Below, piece after piece: positions 20,379 through 33,483 of a stretch of DNA of 64,000 nucleotides. Below the pieces are notes generated by a model. It did no database searches and was not told where the DNA came from. It saw only the letters and a program-made list of their open reading frames with translations. Each line of letters starts with the position of its first letter. Position 1 is the first letter of the stretch. Location of the stretch: the NCBI GenBank assembly GCA_025617745.1, contig CM046856.1, forward strand, positions 31,118,208-31,182,207, given 5' to 3'. The position numbers and the translations under genes were made by a program. Source of the stretch: Heliocidaris erythrogramma (taxonomy: Eukaryota; Echinodermata; Echinoidea; Camarodonta; Echinometridae).

Positions 20379-21281
20379 ATGAAAATTCTATTCCTCATTT
20401 TGGTCGTGCCAATGACCATAGCTGTTGCCGGAGAGTTTATAGAAAGCGGGAGAGCTGAACTCATTTTCCATTATTACCATGAAACAAGGGTCCATGGTGA
20501 AACTAACATTTCAGCATCTCTTCGCATCGGAAACAGGCTTCCCTTCTACAGAAATGGGGTGCTCACCAAAGATGGTCTGTCCATAAATCAGCAAGGTCGG
20601 TTTTCTGTCGTAGAGAAATTTATCAAACAAAGAGCCCACGAAGTGAAAGTCAAAATAGAAAACGTTTCAAGGGAAGACGTTGATATATATATCTCCGATA
20701 TCTACAGAGAAGGTGAGAGGTTGGAATATCTGGAAAGACAAATAAAGTTAGGTATAGAGTTTCCCATTGGCAAAGCAACTAGCAAGGTATTACCTAATTC
20801 AATTGACACTAGTGGAGTTTGGGATGTATACAATGCACTGCGTCCGCCGGAATGCGTATGGGTTTGATATAGAATGTTATCAGAATAGGGAAAGAGTTCC
20901 TCCCTTAACTGCTCCTTTTCAGAACACGACGACACTCATTCAGGATTTATGGATGAAGAAAAATATTCCAATTTTGTGTTGTTCTGCTTCATTTGCAGTC
21001 CACAGGAATGAATGCAATTGTACGGATTTTATTTAGATCCTGTCGACGGGAGCAGCCAAATTAGTAGTAATTGCATAATTCATGACAGTTTGTATAATCG
21101 TGATAATAAAACAAAGTCCGCCTCTGATGACCTGGTAAAGGAAACTACAATCAGGGAGGCGAGAGTTTCCGGTCAAAATTTGGAGCATATGTTCAAAATT
21201 GTAACAGTTGGCTTGTTGACTTATATTATCTATAACGAAAAAACAATCATAAATAATAATCACAAGAATAATCACTCTTAA
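20379..21281 (+). pseudogene. Type 2 Ig-like pseudogene, unit B (frameshifted)
   Basis: The signal peptide and V-like domain are open from the ATG at 20,379. A one-base deletion near 20,828 (GATGTATACAATG, against GATGTATTACAATG in unit A) then causes a stop at 20,865. A two-base insertion near 20,868 and another one-base deletion near 21,027 follow, which together restore the original frame. Near the end a 5-bp loss in the transmembrane region shifts the tail. The first Cys of the C2 domain is also Ser (TSK). Unit C carries exactly the same lesions. Two shared breaks are hard to explain as sequencing error. Confidence 0.87.
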
Positions 21282-21589
21282 GATATTTTCGACTCAAAAG
21301 TGGCTGCATATGACAGGACAAGAGTCTTACGCTAGTCCTCAGTCAGTGGAATCCACGCAATGTCTAGAAAAACCTGCATGATATATAGCTGAAAGACACC
21401 CTTGGCCTTGACTAACCAAAGTAATGTGGGAGAAGGGAGTAGTACAGGGAATGCGTTAATGGGCATATTTTCCGACCCAGAATCACGGTTTTGAAAGACG
21501 TTTAGATTAAAACAAGATTGCGTTCATGCAATTTTTCGTCGGTGGTAAAATAATCATTGCCAAACTGAAACGCAGAAAAGCCATCAAAA

Positions 21590-22205
21590 TTCATGAAATA
21601 CACCTCGACATTTATCAAAGAATTGGCGTCATATTTCTCTGTTAAATTATGCAAAATAGAATCGGGATGTATAGCAAATCGACTTAAAGTTGTGTTGCCC
21701 TATCTAATACATGAGAATCAAAATATATTCTTAAAAGGCGTTCTATCGGGAAAAATATTTGTTTACGATACACTACTGCCCACAGAAATCGTTGAAATAC
21801 CAAGCATGTTGTTGATTATTGATTTCGTAAAGGCTTTTGATTCTGTATCACATAAGTTTCTCTTTAATGTTCTTAATTTCTTTCATTTGGACCATCAGTG
21901 TATAAAAAATGATTCACTTATTTCATGACAAAATGCATCTTCTAGTGTTACAGTAAAAGGATTATGTACAGAGAGATTTGTTATAGGACGAGGGTGTCGT
22001 CAGCGAGACCCTTTATCGCCCCACCTTTTTTATTTTACTTCTGAGCGAAATACTCGGGATTTTGATAAGACGCTCCTATGATATATTATCTGGCTTGCTT
22101 TCAAATTGAAAAACAAGTTAACAAAAATATTACAATGCGCAGATGACACAAAGCTGAAATTGTTAGAAGACCTCATGAGATCACAAATACACAAATCAAA
22201 ATTGA
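21590..22205 (+). pseudogene. LINE reverse-transcriptase fragment, unit B
   Basis: Same fragment as in unit A, slightly better preserved at its 5' end: KLCKIESGCIANRLKVVLPY leads into HENQNIFLKG, then the DFVKAFDSVS motif, then RGCRQRDPLSPHLF and the CADD motif after frameshifts. Non-functional. Confidence 0.8.
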
Positions 22206-22262
22206 CCACAAAAAGCGTTACGTTTATTAATGTTTCATTCTTTTATCCTCTTTTCATAACTG

Positions 22263-22468
22263 CACCCTAAAAACTCAAATGTTAAATCTACATTAAGGTT
22301 GGTGGAGTGACAACATTTTAAAATGGTAAATTAACACTTTTAACATGCTGGATCTAATAATTTAAATGTTGGATGCAGCATGTTAAAAGTGTTCATTTAC
22401 CATTTTGAAAATCTTGTCACTCCCTCCAACCTTTTAAATGTAGATTTAAAATATGACTTTTTAGAGTG
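22263..22468. mobile_element. Palindromic short element, unit B
   Basis: Counterpart of 9,227-9,435, with CACCCTAAAAACTCAAATG at the left and TATGACTTTTTAGAGTG at the right. It lies between the LINE debris and the (GA)n array. Confidence 0.75.
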
Positions 22469-23515
22469 TATCGTTGTGCATATACCACAACTAACGTTTA
22501 CATCTGATTATTTTGTATGATGCTTGTACATAACGTGAAGCCACGAAACTTTACCCTTTTTTAAGTGTAATAATTATATTCAATATTGTTATTCATTTTT
22601 TTTCGATTAATATCGTAGGGCCTACTTGTTTAAATGAACAATTTCACTGGGTTAGTGTATACAATACCAACTAATTAAAAGATGATATCTGAATATCAAT
22701 AATAATTATTGTGTATATCCTACAACTGTGTTATCCATTTGTTCGCACCGTCATAACAATAAAGCATCATTAATTTTGTTGCTGTTATGTCGTTTGAGAT
22801 GATGAACGTCTAAAGAAAGAGTGAGATGTAGAGAAGCAGAGATACACAATTATACAGGTAAAGCAGAGAGATGGAGAGAAAAAAGGGGAGGGAGAGAGAG
22901 AGAGAGAGAAAGAGAGCAAAATACATGTAGATAGCAAGGATGAGAGATAAGGGAAATAGAAACATTTGGGAAACGTCTTTACTGTTGTTGAGAAACTTGA
23001 GATAACTCTCTCGCGATACTGATTTGGGTCATTCCGTGTCAGATCACCTAATGGGCAGGCGCGCCGGAAGGTTTCCAGCTTTTTCTTTTTCCTTTTTTTT
23101 GTTATTGCCGTTATTTCAATTTTACAGTCTTTTTCCTATAAATCAATCAGTATATATTTACAATCGCCCGACATAAAACGCTGTTAAAAACCATTTTCTC
23201 ATATTTTAACAAGTTACCCTGTTAAATTACAAATCGTTTCCATGGTTCCGTTTTAATTTACATAGATTTTCCTGTTAGCTATCAAAGTTCCTACATTTTT
23301 AGGGATAAAAATGCGAAAATTTTCTACAGCTCGGTCGCTTTCCTTCCTCGCATAATTACTCCAAGATCTATTAATTTCGCACCCCAGTATAGGATATAAA
23401 TTAGTTTATAAAAAGCGTTTTTAAAAGGTTCAAAATTTGAAAACATTTGAAAGAAATCTCAACTTTCGCTTGTCTTGCTAAATTCCTCGATTATATGTCA
23501 AAATAATTGTTTTTA

Positions 23516-23566
<51 letters not shown>

Positions 23567-26053
23567 GGGGGGGGGGGGGGGAGTGAGGGTGTGTAAACAT
23601 GTACACGTATATGGTTTTTCTCTTTACATATCCAACTTTAGCATCATGCTTTGCAATTTTGTAGTATGATTTGCATATTGAGCGAGCGAGCACACAAAAG
23701 CAATTAAATTGTGATTGCAAAATTTCACAATGAAAATTTATTTAATAAGCTATACTTTTAATACGGGCGAGCGTAGCGAGCGAGTAATTGGGAATACTGG
23801 CTCTAAGCCACTTTGGATAAGGGGCACATGTTATGGAAAAGGGAAACGTGCTATTTATCATGGGGAAAAGGACACTTCAATTATTAGAAAAATAAATGGA
23901 TGTGTAGATAAGGTAGAAAAGGCAGTTCATCACAGGTGAAAAGGGGCACTTATAACACATGAAAAGGGGAATTTATAAGAACGGGAAAATGTTCTTATAT
24001 GAAGTAGAAAAATTAAATCAGTGTCTATATATTACAAAGAAAAAAAATGACTTGTTACATTAAAAGGAATTAAAGGAATTAAAAGGGGGCAAATGCTCTC
24101 GTTGAACTAGGAGCATTTATCAAAGGTAAGGTGAGGGATGAGGTGTAATTATCAAAATGGGCAATTAAAAGAATATAGAACTGGGACTTACTCGAAAGAA
24201 AAATGGGGGGTACTTATCTGAAGTTAATGGGAAAAAAGGAGCACTGTACCCACATCAACGCCCGTAGCGGTGCTTCTGACCGGGCCTACGCACGTTATGA
24301 TTGTCATTTCATAATTCTTCTTCGGTTGGGTGATGATGACACAGGGGGTGTTTTTTGGTGGGGTGAAGCATGGTGGGGGGATGTTTGTACACACCATCCC
24401 CCCACCCGAAAAGTGGCGGGATGCATACCCCCATCCCTCCGCTAACTACGCCCCTCATCCCCCCTATAACTATCTTATCTTTCTGTTTCTACATCTCTCA
24501 CTGGCTCTTTTATCTTTGCTCCCTTTCCCCCTGTATTACATGTTCAGAACATATTTGTTTTTGTCTATTTTTCCCCTCAGTACTGTTCACATTCGTGTTG
24601 TGTGTTGTTGTTTGTTTTGCTTTCTTCTTCTTCTTCTTCTTTCTTTTCTCCCCCTAATTTCTTTTTCTTTCCCCTTTTTTATCAAATGATGTAAGTTACC
24701 GAGAAGCAGCATTTTGAAAATGACATGTAAAAACTCAGTTGTACAGGATTTGGGTAAAACCATGAAAATGTTAGGATCACATGCAAAATGACTAAGTTGA
24801 AATACCAGCTTTAAGAGATATGATACGTGAAATTCCATTGTGTGGTGGAATACATTCAATCAGAAATTTATAAAACAAGGGTCACTAACCAATTTCCGGT
24901 GGCGGCAAGGGCATGTGCCCCCAAATTTGCAATATATATCAATAAATATCCCTTAAAAGATGAAAAAGTGCCCTTCCTGTGATGGAAAAGGTGCCCCTCC
25001 TGAGGTGGGATTTGCCATAATCTTGATATATTTTCTGCCTTATGTGACCTTTCTATCTTGTATTTTCATTTGATGAAAATGGAAAGTGTCACTTACGTTA
25101 CTTTTAGGGAAAATATGACCTTTCTGTCCGCTTTGCTCTTGAAAGAAATTTCCGTTCAGAAAAATGCAAGAAATTGCTTTTCATTTCGATTGCAAGTACC
25201 ATTTCAATACAAAACATGCCCTTTCGTTAACCCCAACACTGACTTTCCTTTATTTCATGATAAGGGCATTATCCTTTCCATTAATATTGAGAGAAACAGA
25301 TGAAAACAGTCATGTTGCATTTGGGTCATGATCGCATGTGATCCTAACATTTTCATGGTTTTACCCAAAACTGACATAACTGAATTTTTATATGTCATTT
25401 TCAAAATGCTGCTGCTCGGTAAAGCATGTACGGAAGGATACCATCAAGCTATCATTTAAAAGCATAATATTCATAGTTTATGGAAATTAGATAGTTATTG
25501 TCATAGAGCACATAGTGTGGTCACAATAACCCTTTGTTTTACCGTTAAAAAGAATTGTAAAATACATAATGTGGAAAATCAATAAACTTTGAAACTTTGG
25601 ACTTCAGGCTTGAGTAAACTATTATTTTATCAGTCTTTGTTGACTTACAATCGCTTGTTTCGTGTTTTATATTGTTCTATTGTGCATGAATGTATTTTTT
25701 AGATGCCTTACGAAATGTCTCAGCATAAAAGCAAGTTGTCACAAGAACAATATAATTTCGTGTCAGGGGAAATATCGTGCACCCTTTGAAGATAGCAGAT
25801 AGTTCTACAAGCTGGTGATCAGTTATCATGGTAGTGCACTCTGTCTTATTTTTTAAAGCTTATATGAGTATGCTTGTTTACACCGGCATGACTGGATATA
25901 CCATCATCTGATCATCAGACTATTTAAAACACATGGTAAGAATTGCACACAATCTTGTTTCTTCAATTGACTGGTTAGCAGGGATATACTGTTCGGTTAT
26001 GCTTAAATGTAGGTTTTTAGCACTTTGTTTCATCCTTAATAGCACCCTTGCAG
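22469..26053 (+). other. Non-coding repeat-rich stretch of unit B
   Basis: Matches unit A 9,436-13,012 with few differences: (GA)n near 22,900, the AT/GT/G microsatellite at 23,518-23,581, the GGGCGAGCGTAGCGAGCGAG-led GGGGCACTTAT block near 23,763-24,240, the CTT run near 24,622-24,650 and a LINE-like tail near 25,580-25,600. No gene recognised. Confidence 0.45.
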
Positions 26054-26057
26054 TTAA

Positions 26058-26939
26058 AGGAGAATTAACCCAAGAAGATAAATGTACTTATGTTCAAAGG
26101 TGTAATATATTCTTAATCATTGGCCTGTATCACTTTAGAAACAAAATATCAGAAAAGGGTTTAAATCAAGACATTCTAGCACACGGTATCATCTGCTAAC
26201 ACTTTACATGGGGCTGCCATTTTCCTAATGATATGGCGTTGTACATGAACCATTGGAACCCATTCCGGTCAGGAATATATTTTTGATCCTAGAGCTAAAT
26301 TGCTTCTCTTCATTACGAAAAAATCCCATATGATGGAACATACATAACAGGTGTATACATATATTCTATAATTTGAAATTTATAGATTTCTTTTAAAATT
26401 CTCTGGTTTTGCTCATAGAAATCGATTTCTTGGGCTTGCCTGGCAGAGCAGAACATAATTTATACAACGTGCATTCTGACTATTGAAGTCCATTATCTCA
26501 AAGCAGGTGAATGCATAGTTTGTCACTATTGACGCTCGGGAAATTTATCATCCATAAATTTGAATTAATTTGCTCCGTCGCGCACGTCATAGTATCAAGA
26601 AAATAGATCTATATTTAGTAAAATAGTAATTTTTAAAAGAAATATAAATATTTTCGTTTTTAGAATATATGTATATATCTGTTAAATATTTAAAATCACA
26701 AATGGGATTTTGTATTAGGAAGAAAGACAATTTTGCATTCGGATGCAAAATATCTTCATGTACAAATTAAGAAAATGGCAGCCCCCAGGTATCGCTAGCA
26801 GACGATAAATTTTGCTGAGAAAATCTTGATTTATAACCCATCTCGTATATACTTTTAATGCAAAACTACGTAAGACAACAAGAAAGAATAGATTACATTT
26901 TTGAATATAAGCAATTTATATTTTGAGGTTAATTCCCCT
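26058..26939. mobile_element. TTAA-type non-autonomous element, unit B copy
   Basis: Homologous to 13,017-13,894. The left TTAA (26,054-26,057) is kept but the right TTAA has been lost. Left end AGGAGAATTAACC, right end GGTTAATTCCCCT. No coding capacity. Confidence 0.6.
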
Positions 26940-28217
26940 GGACACAGACGGCTCCTTATGGTATTTTTTTCCAACATGGATTCCTATGTAAAGTTTAATG
27001 CTGAAAACGATGGCACTGCCTGATTTTGTAAAAAATGTGCCCAAATCTATGTTTTAGTGGCCCGCCATTGTTTTTATGAATTTTAGAGCAAACCTTGAGG
27101 CTAGAAACGTTCGCATGGTGTTGAAAACCCACTACGAATAGTAAAATGAAACATGGTAATGGTTAAGGCCTACCAAAGACCGTTGACGACAGGGGCCCGG
27201 TATATGTTCCAAAAGGACCCGAAGGACCAGCTACTCTCTAGAGTCGAAAGATTGTTTAAATGCTTTTTCTCGAAGTAATAGAAGCTCAATAAATGGCTAT
27301 TTTGATATCAAAATACAATGATACGTTGTGGCTAAGATAATACGGTGGCCAAATATGTGTCAGGCGCCCAAATGCCGATTTTAGAGGGCCAAATTTAACA
27401 CAAGTGATTAGAGAGCATTAAACTATAGAGGCATGTCATATTTTATTTCTAAAAATATTTGAAAATGTGTTCTACAAATAGTATTTATCTAATCAATCAA
27501 TCATAAATCATTTTGGGTGCACCTCATCCCGACGGAAAATTTTGTAAGTTTTTGTGTTTTGGTAATGTAAATAGATTATTGATTTTCCCCTTAAGGCCTA
27601 TGGACACAATTTTGTCAGAAGGAAGAGGTACATTACAAAAATATATAAGCTGGCGGAAATCTATCTGGAGGGGGAGTAAAAAGACACCAAAGTGCCCTTT
27701 GACCAAGCTTTGCTGCTCCAAAATTCTCTGGATGTATAGAGAAAACCATTTTCAACACGATAAAAACTGCTTTCGAAAAGTAAAGTCAAGACAATTTCAA
27801 TAGCCCTGTCTATCACCTTTAGAAATGTGCGAACATTACAATGGTGTATTACATAATCCGAACCTGATTTCTATGGGCAGTACAATAGGCATTTGAAATT
27901 GCTCTTGAGTTTATTTTTTGAAAGTAGTTCTTACCGTGTTTTTCTTACATTCTTACCTTAAAGACTCAAATGTTTCTTATTCATTTCAGGTCAAATTTAC
28001 ATTTTACAATCTTGAAAAGTGTGTTGGAATTTGTTTGGGTGCAATTTAGTGTCAATTGATCATTTCAATAATAACTTATTAAATTGTGAAAAACGGGATT
28101 GCTTTCTCAAAATAGTCAAATAATATTGTTAGGGATTATGTAAACAAACCCATTGTCCATTTGCGCCTGTTTGACAAGACACAACTGAGGAGACTGCAAG
28201 TTATTTGTGTACATGTA
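26940..28217 (+). other. Right end of unit B, no recognised gene
   Basis: Corresponds to the region around the second local repeat and right end of unit A, but without the tandem duplication and without the 144-bp insertion. No coding sequence recognised. Confidence 0.4.
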
Positions 28218-28379
28218 ATTCATTGGCGGTTCCATGGGGGGGGGGCACTTCCGACCCGTGCCCCCCCCCCCCCTTTGGAATAAAAGTATGCATTTTGACC
28301 ATAGAGGATCCGCTCTTTGGTCGACTGTGCCCCTTTTTTTGTTGCTTGCTTGTCAGAGAATTATGGAGGGAAACTCTCC

Positions 28380-29318
28380 CCCCCCCCCCCCCCCCCCCCC
28401 CCCACTGAGCGAATTTTGGAGGTCTGGCGAAAAAAAATATGTCGACAGAAAAAGATGGAAAAACTTGGACAAAGAATAACATAATGAAGATAGAAAGAGG
28501 AAATGATATAAAGATAAAAAACAAAGAATAACATAAGGAAAGATAGAAGGCAAAGATAAAAGAAAAAAACAAAGAATAACATAAGGAAAGGTGGAAAGTG
28601 AAGAAAATAGAAGGAAAACAACATAATATAAGGAAAGAGAGAATTTTCTGGCGGCCGCTTGATAATTCTATCTTTCCTTAAGTTATGTTGTAGATAGAAA
28701 GAGAAATGAAAGAAGGATAAAAACAAAGAATAGCATAATGAAAGATAGTAAGAGAAGAAGATAGAAGGAAAAACAAAGAATAACATAAGCAAAAATATAA
28801 TTATCCGACGGCCGTCAGATAATTCACTGGTTCTTATTCTGTAATAGTTTTCTTTTCTCTTTTATCTCTCTCTCTCTCTCTCTCTCTCTCTTTGGACCCT
28901 TGATATAGAGAGGGGTGGGGGCGCTGCTCAGTCATTTTGGTCCCCTCCTCCTTCCCTTTTATAGGTACCTTATTTCATTTCCGGAAAAACGAACCTTCGG
29001 AATTACGGACCTTCGGAGTAACGAGCCTTCGGAATAATGAACCTTCGGAAAAACGACATTGTAACCGTCTTAATATACCCTCAAACAACATCACCATACA
29101 AAGTAACTGGAATAATCGTTCTGCTTAACCCCTGCCTTATATTCATGCTATATTAATCAAACTCCCATCCCGCCTCTTTCATCACCCATTCTCTTACCCC
29201 TCTTTCCCCCCTCCATTTGACTCGTGTGTACGTAGTGATTATGTCTAACCATATTTTTTGTTCATATAGGTTATGAAGAGCAGACATTGAATGCATCACC
29301 GTTTGGCTCTTTACAACC
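28380..29318 (+). other. Upstream region of the unit C type 1 pseudogene
   Basis: As in unit B: a long C-run (28,378-28,403), purine-rich repeats, (TC)n, the CTTCGGA minisatellite near 28,983-29,058, and a CATATAG site ending at 29,269. No gene recognised. Confidence 0.45.
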
Positions 29319-29358
29319 ATGAAACAAAGGTCAACAGTAGCTGTGTTATTATGCTTAA

Positions 29359-30301
29359 AGATCACATTGCAAGAAAATCACAAATATGGCAATTAATGTA
29401 TCACTAGAAACTGGGAATCTTACAGATGGCAATCGTATAAGTTTTATGTCAACTGCGTATCTGATGATTATAAAAACAACATAAATAAAAGCTCTTCTAA
29501 GCATCTGGAATATCCGAGGATTCGCCAGAAATATAGCGATGTTTTGATGTCGTCACACTAGGGATCGATCCTGCTTAAGCAGACGACGTCCTATAATGAA
29601 TGAACGTAATTGCAGTGCAATTATTTATCAAATTATAAAGAGTTTGGTATATTTAACATGACCTTATTTCACACGATTCTAAAAGGGAAAGTGAAACTGA
29701 TTCTGATAACTAAAACCGTTTGATTGTAAATACACAGGAGAAGGGTCAATGATCAATGAAATAAACCCCATTTTCAAATTGAAAAGCCCTCCGAATAATA
29801 TCCAGATTGTATTCGTTCCCTCTTGAAACGCCGAACATTCCCCGGTGCAAGCAGCTGAAAATACAATGGCGTCTTATTTTGTTTACAAGTGACTGATTCC
29901 TTTATTTTTTTAACGCTGCATTTTTCATCAAAATAATACCATACACGAAGTTAAGAGTGAGGCAACAGACTAACATTAAGACTGACGCTAGTCAAGTAAG
30001 AGAAATAAGTGAAGAGGAGATGACAAAACAGGTACTGAAAAATGTGTAAGATGTTATGGGACATCGTCTGCTTAGACAGGACTGGTCCTTCGTGTGTCGT
30101 CACACATCTCAGCAGCGTTCAAGGAGCTCTTCAGCTGCTATATCGGGGGCTGTATTTTACCGTTTTATAATTGATAATAATCATTAATTCAAATGTTTCC
30201 AAGCGTTGAATTTGGATAACCTTGTATAATTTATGCCATCTATGCAATAATAAGTATTAAGCCAATATTTATTTTGATGGAATTTTCTTGCAATGTGATC
30301 T
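29359..30301. mobile_element. 943-bp TTAA-flanked inverted-repeat element in unit C
   Basis: Same element and same insertion as 17,466-18,408, with TTAA at 29,355-29,358 and 30,302-30,305. It is a copy by segmental duplication, not a separate insertion. Confidence 0.8.
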
Positions 30302-30305
30302 TTAA

Positions 30306-30660
30306 ACATTTTAATAATCATGCAATTGTCGTGATAACGTCTAGAAAATATCGTGCTATTGCTTACATAACTATAATAGCAGTACCATGATACAGACTGT
30401 TAAAACTGAGAGAGATAAAGTGGGCACCCTACCACCTTCTTGAGAATCTTCCTTTTCCTTGGATGGCTCATCAGTCCCAATATCCAATGTGTCCTCTTAG
30501 ATCATCCGAGTTGAAAACATGTCCACTATATAAATCTGTATACGAACAGTTGGCGTGGAATACAGATGCCATGCACGAATACAAATTCCTTTTCAGAACC
30601 AGCCTTACCGTAAACACGTTTGAATAGTTAATCGTTGGCTCCTACCGGGATTTGTATCAA
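30306..30660 (-). pseudogene. Inverted, captured fragment of an old type 1 relic (unit C)
   Basis: Counterpart of 18,413-18,767: the reverse complement of the 40.2-40.8 kb relic without its short-element insertion, ending before a third TTAA at 30,676-30,679. Confidence 0.85.
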
Positions 30661-31170
30661 GTAGTGATGTGATCTTTAATATTGCTGGGATCCATCATTG
30701 CTATTCAAGTAGAAGCCAATAACGAACAATACAAACTTACTTACGGTAATGTAAGTTCTGAAAAAATATTTGAATTTGTATCATCTCTCTTCAACGACAA
30801 CAGTTGGTATGCACAGCAAGTGGCTGTCCCCTGAAGAAAGTGAAATTTCACAATCGGGAATTGATTTAGGTTATAAAACCTTACAGTGTTCTGCCGTTCA
30901 GGGATACCCGAACGGCACGATTGTTTGTTATACGTCAGATTGTGAAACGGCGGATTCATTTATCCGTGTCAAAACCCCGGCTTATGTGACAGGACTCTCT
31001 AGATTGGAGGCATACTTCTGGATAGATGACAATAACTGTATCGACTGTTGTTCAGGAAGAAAATTATCAGCCAAAGCGAGAAGTGCTTGTAAGGATTTTA
31101 GTTATACTCCATCAGACAGTACATCCCCCACAAATCAACAATCTGGTTTGGATTGCCACCACTATTAAAC

Positions 31171-32058
31171 ATGAAACAAATGTCAACAGTAATTGTTTTT
31201 TTATGTTTCATATTGCTGGGATCCACCATTGCTATTCAAGTAGAAGCCAATAACGAACAATACAAACTTACGTACGGTAATGTAAGTTCTGAAAAAATAT
31301 TTCAATTTGTTTCATCTCTCTTCAAAGACAACTGTTGGTATGCACTTCTCTACAATGACCAAATCTTCAACTCAGATGGCACATCAATTCCTAGTGAATA
31401 TTATCCGTTAAACAAACTTAATCGTACATCGGTCGAGAGCAAGCAGATTTTTGACAGTAAAGTGGTAATTCTAAGGATTAGTCACTTAATATTAAGTGAT
31501 TCTGGTAATTATTCATGTTTATTCACATGCCCTCCTTCACAACTTTCTCAACATTATGAACTCATCATCATTTCACCGCCAGAACCCGCTACATGCAAGT
31601 GGCTGTCCCCTGAAGAAAGTGAAATTTCACAATCGGAAATTGATTTAGGTTATAAAACCTTACAGTGTTCTGCCGTTCAGGGATACCCGAAAGGTACGAT
31701 TGTTTGTTATACGTCAGATTGTGAAACGGCGGATTCATTTATCCGTCTCAAAACCCCGGCTTATGTGACAGGACTCTCTAGATTGGAGACATACTTCTGG
31801 ATAGATGACAATAACTGTATCGACTGTTGTTCAGGAAGAAAAATATCATCCAAAGCGAGAAGTGCTTGTAAGGATTTTAGTTATACTCCATCAGACAGTA
31901 CATCCCCCACAAATCAACAATCTGGTTTGGATGCCACCACTATTAAACAAGACAAATCGGACATTGTATGTAAGACTTCCACGGGAAACCAGAAAAGCGT
32001 CAATGTATTTTTTAATACTTTCATAGCTTCAATATTTATCATTTTCATAGAAGTTTAG
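31171..32058 (+). CDS. Type 1 V-C2 Ig-like surface protein, unit C intact copy (295 aa)
   Basis: The predicted protein appears identical to the unit B intact copy: signal peptide, V-like domain with DSGNYSC, cysteine-rich C2-like domain, Ser/Thr-rich linker and hydrophobic C-terminal anchor. It starts 2 bp after the upstream pseudogene. Identity to unit B reflects recent duplication or gene conversion. Whether it is expressed is unknown because the type 1 5' flank has been replaced by pseudogene sequence. Confidence 0.8.
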   Translation: MKQMSTVIVFLCFILLGSTIAIQVEANNEQYKLTYGNVSSEKIFQFVSSLFKDNCWYALLYNDQIFNSDGTSIPSEYYPLNKLNRTSVESKQIFDSKVVILRISHLILSDSGNYSCLFTCPPSQLSQHYELIIISPPEPATCKWLSPEESEISQSEIDLGYKTLQCSAVQGYPKGTIVCYTSDCETADSFIRLKTPAYVTGLSRLETYFWIDDNNCIDCCSGRKISSKARSACKDFSYTPSDSTSPTNQQSGLDATTIKQDKSDIVCKTSTGNQKSVNVFFNTFIASIFIIFIEV

Positions 32059-32271
32059 TCTATCGTTTTAAGGGGAATCTGGATTAAAGATTTTCCCTTT
32101 TTTCAATAATCGTAAGACTTTTATGTTGGAAGTGACACCAGTAGGAGTGTTTTGAGTTCGATTGTAGTTAATTAAGTGGTGATTTGCACAATGTTCCAAG
32201 GGGCAAAGACTTTCTATACGTCGCCCCGAAATTGCAAAATCGAAACATTTTCTTCAAAGAAGGAGAAGAAT

Positions 32272-33174
32272 ATGAAAATTCTATTCCTCATTTTGGTCGT
32301 GCCAATGACCATAGCTGTTGCCGGAGAGTTTATAGAAAGCGGGAGAGCTGAACTCATTTTCCATTATTACCATGAAACAAGGGTCCATGGTGAAACTAAC
32401 ATTTCAGCATCTCTTCGCATCGGAAACAGGCTTCCCTTCTACAGAAATGGGGTGCTCACCAAAGATGGTCTGTCCATAAATCAGCAAGGTCGGTTTTCTG
32501 TCGTAGAGAAATTTATCAAACAAAGAGCCCACGAAGTGAAAGTCAAAATAGAAAACGTTTCAAGGGAAGACGTTGAGATATATATCTCCGATATCTACAG
32601 AGAAGGTGAGAGGTTGGAATATCTGGAAAGACAAATAAAGTTAGGTATAGAGTTTCCCATTGGCAAAGCAACTAGCAAGGTATTACCTAATTCAATTGAC
32701 ACTAGTGGAGTTTGGGATGTATACAATGCACTGCGTCCGCCGGAATGCGTATGGGTTTGATATAGAATGTTATCAGAATAGGGAAAGAGTTCCTCCCTTA
32801 ACTGCTCCTTTTCAGAACACGACGACACTCATTCAGGATTTATGGATGAAGAAAAATATTCCAATTTTGTGTTGTTCTGCTTCATTTGCAGTCCACAGGA
32901 ATGAATGCAATTGTACGGATTTTATTTAGATCCTGTCGACGGGAGCAGCCAAATTAGTAGTAATTGCATAATTCATGACAGTTTGTATAATCGTGATAAT
33001 AAAACAAAGTCCGCCTCTGATGACCTGGTAAAGGAAACTACAATCAGGGAGGCGAGAGTTTCCGGTCAAAATTTGGAGCATATGTTCAAAATTGTAACAG
33101 TTGGCTTGTTGACTTATATTATCTATAACGAAAAAACAATCATAAATAATAATCACAAGAATAATCACTCTTAA
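32272..33174 (+). pseudogene. Type 2 Ig-like pseudogene, unit C (frameshifted)
   Basis: Same series of indels as the unit B copy: one base lost near 32,721, two gained near 32,761, one lost near 32,920, and a 5-bp loss in the transmembrane region. One visible difference from unit B is Glu instead of Asp at the DVEIYIS position. Non-functional as a full-length protein; a truncated secreted V-like domain ending at 32,760 could in principle be made. Confidence 0.87.
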
Positions 33175-33483
33175 GATATTTTCGTCTCAAAAGTGGCTGC
33201 ATATGACAGGACAAGAGTCTTACGCTAGTCCTCAGTCAGTGGAATCCACGCAATGTCTAGAAAAACCTGCATGATATATATCTGAAAGACACCCTTGGCC
33301 TTGACTAACCAAAGTAATGTGGGAGAAGGGGAGTAGTACAGGGAATGCGTTAATGCGCATATTTTCCGACCCAGAATCACGGTTTTCAAAGACGTTTAGA
33401 TTAAAACAAGATTGCGTTCATGCAATTTTTCGTCGGTGGTAAAATAATCATTGCCAAACTGAAACGCAGAAAAGCCATCAAAA

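Larger units (their letters stand above)
16319..28217 (+). repeat. Segmental duplication unit B (about 11.9 kb)
   Basis: Second copy, starting at the CATTGGCGGATCC element. It contains an interrupted type 1 pseudogene, an intact type 1 gene, a frameshifted type 2 gene and the same downstream repeats as unit A. It matches unit C at a constant offset of 11,893 bp through the genes, with very few differences, so B and C separated recently. Confidence 0.9.
29319..31168 (+). pseudogene. Type 1 Ig-like pseudogene, unit C (transposon-interrupted)
   Basis: Base-for-base counterpart of 17,426-19,275. The TTAA-bordered insertion lies in the signal peptide, the ~255-bp ATGCA deletion removes the V-like domain, and a one-base insertion precedes the terminal stop. 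Every lesion is shared with unit B, so inactivation came before the B/C duplication. Confidence 0.9.

Noticed and set aside
20820..21040. Programmed frameshifting to rescue the B/C type 2 genes
   Set aside because: Three separate indels and a stop would have to be bypassed, with no slippery site visible; ordinary decay explains it better.
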